64,000 nt of DNA from JBAXXL01 sp037127915 (lineage in GTDB: Bacteria > Bacteroidota > Ignavibacteria > Kapaibacteriales > UBA2268): assembly GCA_037127915.1 (NCBI GenBank), contig JBAXXL010000019.1, positions 1-64,000 of the forward strand. Direction: 5' to 3'. Shown one piece after another: positions 59,814 to 64,000 of this stretch (within the stretch, counting starts at the first letter, position 1; each line of letters starts with the position of its first letter). The position numbers were made by a program, and so were the translations under genes. The notes under the pieces were generated by a model. The model worked only from the letters and a program-made list of their open reading frames with translations, was not told the DNA's origin and searched no databases.

Positions 59814-61010
59814 ATGGGTTATCTAATATTAATATTAATGGTTATAGCAATTGTCGCTGTATATTTCTATAAAAAGAAAATCTCTTTAACGAAAAGTAAA
59901 AAGCTGGACGAAAGATTCTTTGTAACTTTAACAGGATTATCAGCAGTATTTATAATAATATTTATTGCTTATCTGGTGATACACATATTCCTGCTTGGTA
60001 AAACCAGTTTATCGTGGGAGTTTTTAACTACACCCCCAAAAGACGGTTTAACCGGCGGCGGTATATTTCCGGCAATAGTCGGGACATCGCTATTAGTAAT
60101 GATTATGTCTATAATCGGTGTACCAATTGGGACAATAACAGCAATTTACTTAGCTGAATATGCAAAAGAAAACTCGATTTTCACAAAATCTATCAGGTTT
60201 GCAGTTAATACTTTAGCGGGTGTACCATCAATTGTTTTCGGATTATTCGGATTAGGATTTTTTATCGGGGTAGTCGGTAAGCAGATGGATGTAGTCGAAA
60301 CGAACAGAAGATTGGACAAAATGGAAGTTGTATTTAATCAGAAGAGTTCAGCTTTTGCTGATGATGGAATGGCTAATGGTAACGAAATTTCTGCTCTACT
60401 CGCGAAAAATGATAAAGCTTATTGGAGTACTCAGGAAGAGCAAGTGAAATTGCTTTCCGAGGTTTATGGCGAAGGTAATCCTATACCAAAAACCGCCGCA
60501 ATTAAATTTTTCCGCGAGCGCTTACAACCGCGTTGGGGACAGCCTTCGCTGATTTGGGCGGCTTTAACAATGGCGCTTTTAACATTACCGGTAGTTATAG
60601 TATCAGTGGAGGAAGCAATAAAAACAATTCCGAGGGATTTGCGCGAGGCAAGTTTGGCACTGGGTGCGACCAAGTTTATGACAATTTTACGTGTTGTTAT
60701 TCCGGGAGCATTGCCGGGAATATTAACAGGAACGATATTAACAATTAGTAGGGGAGCAGGCGAAGTGGCGCCAATATTATTTACCGGTGTGGCGTATTAT
60801 CTGCCGGATTTACCAAATACTGTGTCTTCACAATTTATGCACCTTGGCTACCATATATACGTTTTAGCAACACAATCCACAAATGTTGAATTGACAAAAT
60901 CACTCCAATATGCTACTACATTCGTTCTTCTGGCGCTTACATTCGCACTTAATTTCACTGCCGTTTTGATACGCTCAAAAATCCGTTCCAAAGCGGGCAG
61001 TCATAGTTAA
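59814..61010 (+). CDS. pstA: Phosphate ABC transporter permease PstA
   Basis: PstA, second membrane subunit, 398 residues against the usual ~290. Helices and coupling motif REASLALGATKFMTILRVVI are conserved. The segment GLTGGGIFPAIVGTSLLVMI and later GVAYYLPDLPNTVSSQFMHL are PstA-like. An insertion of ~80 polar residues (VVGKQMDVVETNRRLDKMEV to WGQPS) follows the NTLAGVPSIVFGLFGLGFFI helix, much as in PstC. It probably lies in the periplasm. 29 bases separate it from pstB. Confidence 0.93.
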   Translation: MGYLILILMVIAIVAVYFYKKKISLTKSKKLDERFFVTLTGLSAVFIIIFIAYLVIHIFLLGKTSLSWEFLTTPPKDGLTGGGIFPAIVGTSLLVMIMSIIGVPIGTITAIYLAEYAKENSIFTKSIRFAVNTLAGVPSIVFGLFGLGFFIGVVGKQMDVVETNRRLDKMEVVFNQKSSAFADDGMANGNEISALLAKNDKAYWSTQEEQVKLLSEVYGEGNPIPKTAAIKFFRERLQPRWGQPSLIWAALTMALLTLPVVIVSVEEAIKTIPRDLREASLALGATKFMTILRVVIPGALPGILTGTILTISRGAGEVAPILFTGVAYYLPDLPNTVSSQFMHLGYHIYVLATQSTNVELTKSLQYATTFVLLALTFALNFTAVLIRSKIRSKAGSHS

Positions 61011-61039
61011 TCTTTTTTATTATTAAAAAATTAAAGAAA

Positions 61040-61804
61040 ATGATAATACAAAATACAAAGATATCAACTCAAAATTTGGATCTATTTTATGGAACCAAAC
61101 AAGCTTTGAATGATATTACTTTAGATATTCCTGAAAATAAAGTTACGGCTTTTATAGGACCATCCGGATGCGGGAAATCAACTTTTTTGCGGACGTTGAA
61201 TCGTATGAACGATTTAATTGATGGAGTGAAAATAACGGGTAAAGTAATAATTGATGATATCGATATTTATGACAAAAACATTGATGTTGTTCAGCTTAGG
61301 AAACGTATCGGTATGGTTTTCCAAAAGTCAAATCCTTTCCCGAAATCAATATATGATAATGTTGCTTACGGTCCGCGAGTAAATGGAATAAATGATCGCT
61401 CGAAATTGGATGAAATAGTCGAAGAAAGCTTGAAGAGAGCCGCGATATGGGAAGAAACTAAAGACAGATTGAAAAATTCCGCATTAGGACTTTCAGGCGG
61501 ACAACAACAACGTCTTTGTATAGCCCGTTGCTTGGCAGTCAATCCCGATGTAATATTAATGGACGAACCTGCAAGTGCATTAGACCCTATCTCTACTTCG
61601 AAAATTGAGGAGTTAATACAGGAACTAAAAGAGCAATATACGATTGTAATTGTAACGCATAATATGCAGCAAGCGGCACGTATAAGTGATTATACAGCAT
61701 TCTTTTATCTTGGGGAATTGATCGAGTACGACAAAACAAAGAAGATATTTACTAACCCAACAAATAAAAAAACCGAAGAATATGTTACAGGAAGATTTGG
61801 TTAA
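61040..61804 (+). CDS. pstB: Phosphate ABC transporter ATP-binding protein PstB
   Basis: PstB powers phosphate import. Walker A GPSGCGKST at residues 40-48, Q-loop FQKSNPFPKSIYDNVAYGPR, signature LSGGQQQR from 151, Walker B ILMDEPASALD (Asp175-Glu176) and the switch His in IVIVTHNMQQ are complete. At 254 residues it has the normal length. It is followed by phoU after 50 bases. Confidence 0.97.
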   Translation: MIIQNTKISTQNLDLFYGTKQALNDITLDIPENKVTAFIGPSGCGKSTFLRTLNRMNDLIDGVKITGKVIIDDIDIYDKNIDVVQLRKRIGMVFQKSNPFPKSIYDNVAYGPRVNGINDRSKLDEIVEESLKRAAIWEETKDRLKNSALGLSGGQQQRLCIARCLAVNPDVILMDEPASALDPISTSKIEELIQELKEQYTIVIVTHNMQQAARISDYTAFFYLGELIEYDKTKKIFTNPTNKKTEEYVTGRFG

Positions 61805-61854
61805 AATTTTAAAATTTAGTAATTTAGAAAAAATTATTTAAAACAAGGTAAAAA

Positions 61855-62589
61855 ATGAATGAACATATTTCAAAACGCTTTGACAATGAGCTAAATAAAC
61901 TGCGTTATCGCTTAGTCAGTATGGGAACATTAGTCCAACAACAGATAGAATTTACTATTAAAGCTATCGTTAGCGATAATATGGATTATGCAAAAGTCGT
62001 GCTTGAACTTGAAGAGAAAATCAACAGTTTGGATATAAAAATAGAAAAACAATGCGTAAGAGTTATAGCTTTGCACCAACCGGTTGCGCGTGATTTGCGA
62101 TTGATTTTAACTGGTTATCAAATCAATATATATTTGGAAATCATGGGCGATATGGCAACCAATATCGTAAAGGATTTTATGGAAATGCTAACTCCACCGG
62201 AATTAATTGAGGATACAAAAATACCTGAAATGGCTCAAAAAATCCAATTGATGATTAATAAACTGCTCGATTCTTTTATAGATATGGATTTTGAACTTGC
62301 TATGGATGCTATTCGCTTAGAAGAAGAAATAGATAAAATGCATAAAGAAAATTTCGAAATTCTAACTAATAAAATGATGTACAATTACCGCATCGTGCAA
62401 CCTTGCAGTTATCTACTCGATGTGAACCGTAACTTCCAAATATTAGCTCGACAAACTCGAAGTATAGCTCAGGAATTGGTCTATTTGTTCGATGCAAAAG
62501 TGGCAAAGCATAAAGAAATTGATCAAATAATACAAAAACGTTCCGGAACAGAAATTAAAGAAAATATCAAAACCGAAAACCAAGAATAA
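61855..62589 (+). CDS. phoU: Phosphate signalling protein PhoU
   Basis: PhoU is the cytosolic adaptor that joins Pst with the PhoR kinase and holds the Pho regulon off when phosphate is plentiful. It is two three-helix bundles: the first begins ISKRFDNELNKLRYRLVSMG and the repeated E/D metal-binding pattern is seen in KINSLDIKIEKQ. The second bundle has MDAIRLEEEIDKMHKENFEI. At 244 residues it has the normal length plus a charged tail. ATG 62594 of the kinase begins four bases after its stop. Confidence 0.94.
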   Translation: MNEHISKRFDNELNKLRYRLVSMGTLVQQQIEFTIKAIVSDNMDYAKVVLELEEKINSLDIKIEKQCVRVIALHQPVARDLRLILTGYQINIYLEIMGDMATNIVKDFMEMLTPPELIEDTKIPEMAQKIQLMINKLLDSFIDMDFELAMDAIRLEEEIDKMHKENFEILTNKMMYNYRIVQPCSYLLDVNRNFQILARQTRSIAQELVYLFDAKVAKHKEIDQIIQKRSGTEIKENIKTENQE

Positions 62590-62593
62590 AATT

Positions 62594-64000
62594 ATGAAAA
62601 GCATATTCTCTAGAATTTTTGTCGGATATCTGTTGGTTATCATTTTGCTGACAAGCGTGGTTATTTATTTTTCATTCAAAACAATAAATGAAAATTATCA
62701 GGAAAATTCAATAGATAATTTATCCACTCTTAATAGATCGATTGAATATCAATTTATTCCTCTACTTAAAGATTCGAATTATACAGAATTGGATAAAGAA
62801 GCAAAAGTGTTGGGAAAAAGTATAAGAGCGCGTATCACTGTAATAGATTTAGATGGAAATGTATTAGCGGATTCGAAACTTAATCCGAGAACAATGGAAA
62901 ATCATTTGGATAGACCTGAGTTTTCGAGTGCTTTAGAAAAAGGAAAAGGAACATCAGTTAGGTACAGTCATTCTACCGAAAAAAATATGCTTTATGTTGC
63001 ACTTCCCATAAAAATTGACGGTATGAATGTAGGGGTCAGTAGGGTAAGCATTTTTATGGATGACTATGATAAAATTCTTGGCAGTATGGAAAGCAAAATA
63101 ATCAATGTGCTGTTGATAACAGTACTATTTTCACTTATAATTGCTTATTTCTTTTCGCTTGGAATTACAAGACCAATTAAGAAGCTTATTATGATCTCAA
63201 AAGCTGTGGGTAACGGTAATTTTCTTTTAAGAGCAAAATTCAAGAGAAATGACGAGATTAGAGCATTGGGTGATAGTTTCAACGATATGATTGCCAAAAT
63301 GGAAAATCAACTTGAAGATATCCAAGAGCAAAAAGAAAAAGTGAATAATATTATTTCATCTCTGCAACAAGCTTTAGTTGTTCTTGATGCCGAAGGACGT
63401 ATTAAGCTTTCAAATAAGAGCTTTAAAACACTTATTGAAAATAGAGATTCTTTAGGAAAATTTTATTGGGAAGTTCTGAAAGAGAAAAAAGTCCACAAAC
63501 TTATAAAAAAGATTATAGAAACCGGTGAAAGAAATTCCATAGAACTTCAGCATCTAAATGACTATTATATTTGCGAAGCAAACAAATTAGATAATAACAA
63601 CGAGATATTGGTTCTTTTCTACGATATCACAGATATTAAGAAATTAGAAAATGTAAAAAAGGATTTTCTTGTTAATGTATCGCACGAGTTAAGAACTCCG
63701 CTGACTGTTATTAAAGGCTATTTGGAAACTATTGATGAAAACATAGACGATAACAACAAGAAATACATATCTATAATTCAAAACCATACAAATAGATTGA
63801 TTAATATTGTCAATGATTTGTTGGCGATATCAAGTTTGGAAGGTAAATCAGTAAATTTAGAAGTTACAGATGTTAATATCGAATCGCTTTTAGAAAATAC
63901 TAAATTAAGCTTTGACCAAAAGATGAAAGCAAAAGGACTTACATTAAGTATAAATTTAGATCCGACAATAGAAACATTCAAAGGTGACGAATTTAAAATG
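62594..64000 (+). CDS. phoR: PhoR-like sensor histidine kinase, 5' part (cut by window end)
   Basis: The reading frame stays open to the last base (469 codons). It begins MKSIFSRIFVGYLLVIILLT, a first membrane helix, followed by a periplasmic sensor segment (about residues 28-165) and a second helix (about 170-190). A HAMP domain is near 190-240, a PAS-like domain near 245-345, and the phosphoacceptor VSHELRTPLT has His364 (CAC at 63683-63685). The ATP-binding domain lies beyond the window. The layout is that of PhoR in the Pst-PhoU locus. A response regulator PhoB is not visible and may follow. It is four bases after phoU. Confidence 0.9.
   Translation, partial: MKSIFSRIFVGYLLVIILLTSVVIYFSFKTINENYQENSIDNLSTLNRSIEYQFIPLLKDSNYTELDKEAKVLGKSIRARITVIDLDGNVLADSKLNPRTMENHLDRPEFSSALEKGKGTSVRYSHSTEKNMLYVALPIKIDGMNVGVSRVSIFMDDYDKILGSMESKIINVLLITVLFSLIIAYFFSLGITRPIKKLIMISKAVGNGNFLLRAKFKRNDEIRALGDSFNDMIAKMENQLEDIQEQKEKVNNIISSLQQALVVLDAEGRIKLSNKSFKTLIENRDSLGKFYWEVLKEKKVHKLIKKIIETGERNSIELQHLNDYYICEANKLDNNNEILVLFYDITDIKKLENVKKDFLVNVSHELRTPLTVIKGYLETIDENIDDNNKKYISIIQNHTNRLINIVNDLLAISSLEGKSVNLEVTDVNIESLLENTKLSFDQKMKAKGLTLSINLDPTIETFKGDEFKM

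Overview
The window is an AT-rich stretch of a bacterial chromosome from the Bacteroidota/Chlorobiota (FCB) side of the tree. Four upstream regions carry a TTG or TTTG element 19-20 bases before a TAnnTTTG element, which is the promoter form of that group. Other pointers are two proteins with type IX secretion (T9SS) C-terminal sorting domains, many predicted outer-membrane beta-barrels and SPII lipoproteins, hrcA, and F-type ATPase genes with a long N-terminal extension on subunit a. I cannot name a species. An Ignavibacteria- or Kapabacteria-like lineage is a guess.

Layout. 0.3-1.4 kb: rpsF-rplI, without the usual rpsR between them. 1.5-9.6 kb: an M28 peptidase with a C-terminal barrel-like domain, a PemK-type toxin-antitoxin locus whose toxin is internally deleted, envelope proteins, pirin, a HI0933-type flavoprotein and an MNT/HEPN (mntA-hepT) toxin-antitoxin pair. 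10-14 kb: a RAYT (REP-associated tyrosine transposase) gene whose coding region holds an in-frame array of REP-like palindromes, an ECF sigma factor with a membrane partner, and an ABC-2 transporter. 14.3-18.4 kb: three tandem paralogues of an outer-membrane protein, made by a duplication that also copied the end of the ABC permease gene. The first copy ends in a nonsense codon and is followed by a decayed lipoprotein gene.

19-28.5 kb: rsmH, hicBA, an outer-membrane protein, then a defence island made of a GmrSD-like DUF262-HNH protein, two DNA methyltransferases and a PD-(D/E)XK endonuclease. This is followed by hrcA. 28.6-35 kb: the ATP synthase operon (two small membrane genes, then atpB, E, F, H, A and G) with the heptose-epimerase gene hldD inserted between atpA and atpG. 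atpD and atpC are not in the window. 35-38.4 kb: a palindrome-rich intergenic region, a large Omp28-type T9SS protein, and two copies of a double-hairpin repeat.

38.4-46.9 kb: mreB, a barrel/SPOR/TonB cluster, an HpnE-like flavoprotein, a GLUG-repeat T9SS protein and a leucine-rich-repeat protein. 47.1-47.3 kb: tRNA-Ala(GGC) and tRNA-Asp(GTC). 47.7-55.9 kb: a small secreted protein and a 2450-residue modular surface protein. 55.9-64 kb: a complete phosphate-starvation locus (OprP-like porin, pstS, pstC, pstA, pstB, phoU and the 5' part of phoR). Both the porin and pstS are preceded by arrays of 11-bp direct repeats that look like PhoB boxes.

The most unusual items are the palindrome array translated inside the RAYT gene, the matched 11-bp repeat arrays, the tandem duplication with its breakpoint visible, the internally deleted PemK toxin, the defence island, and repeat-containing insertions in PstC and in the SPOR protein.
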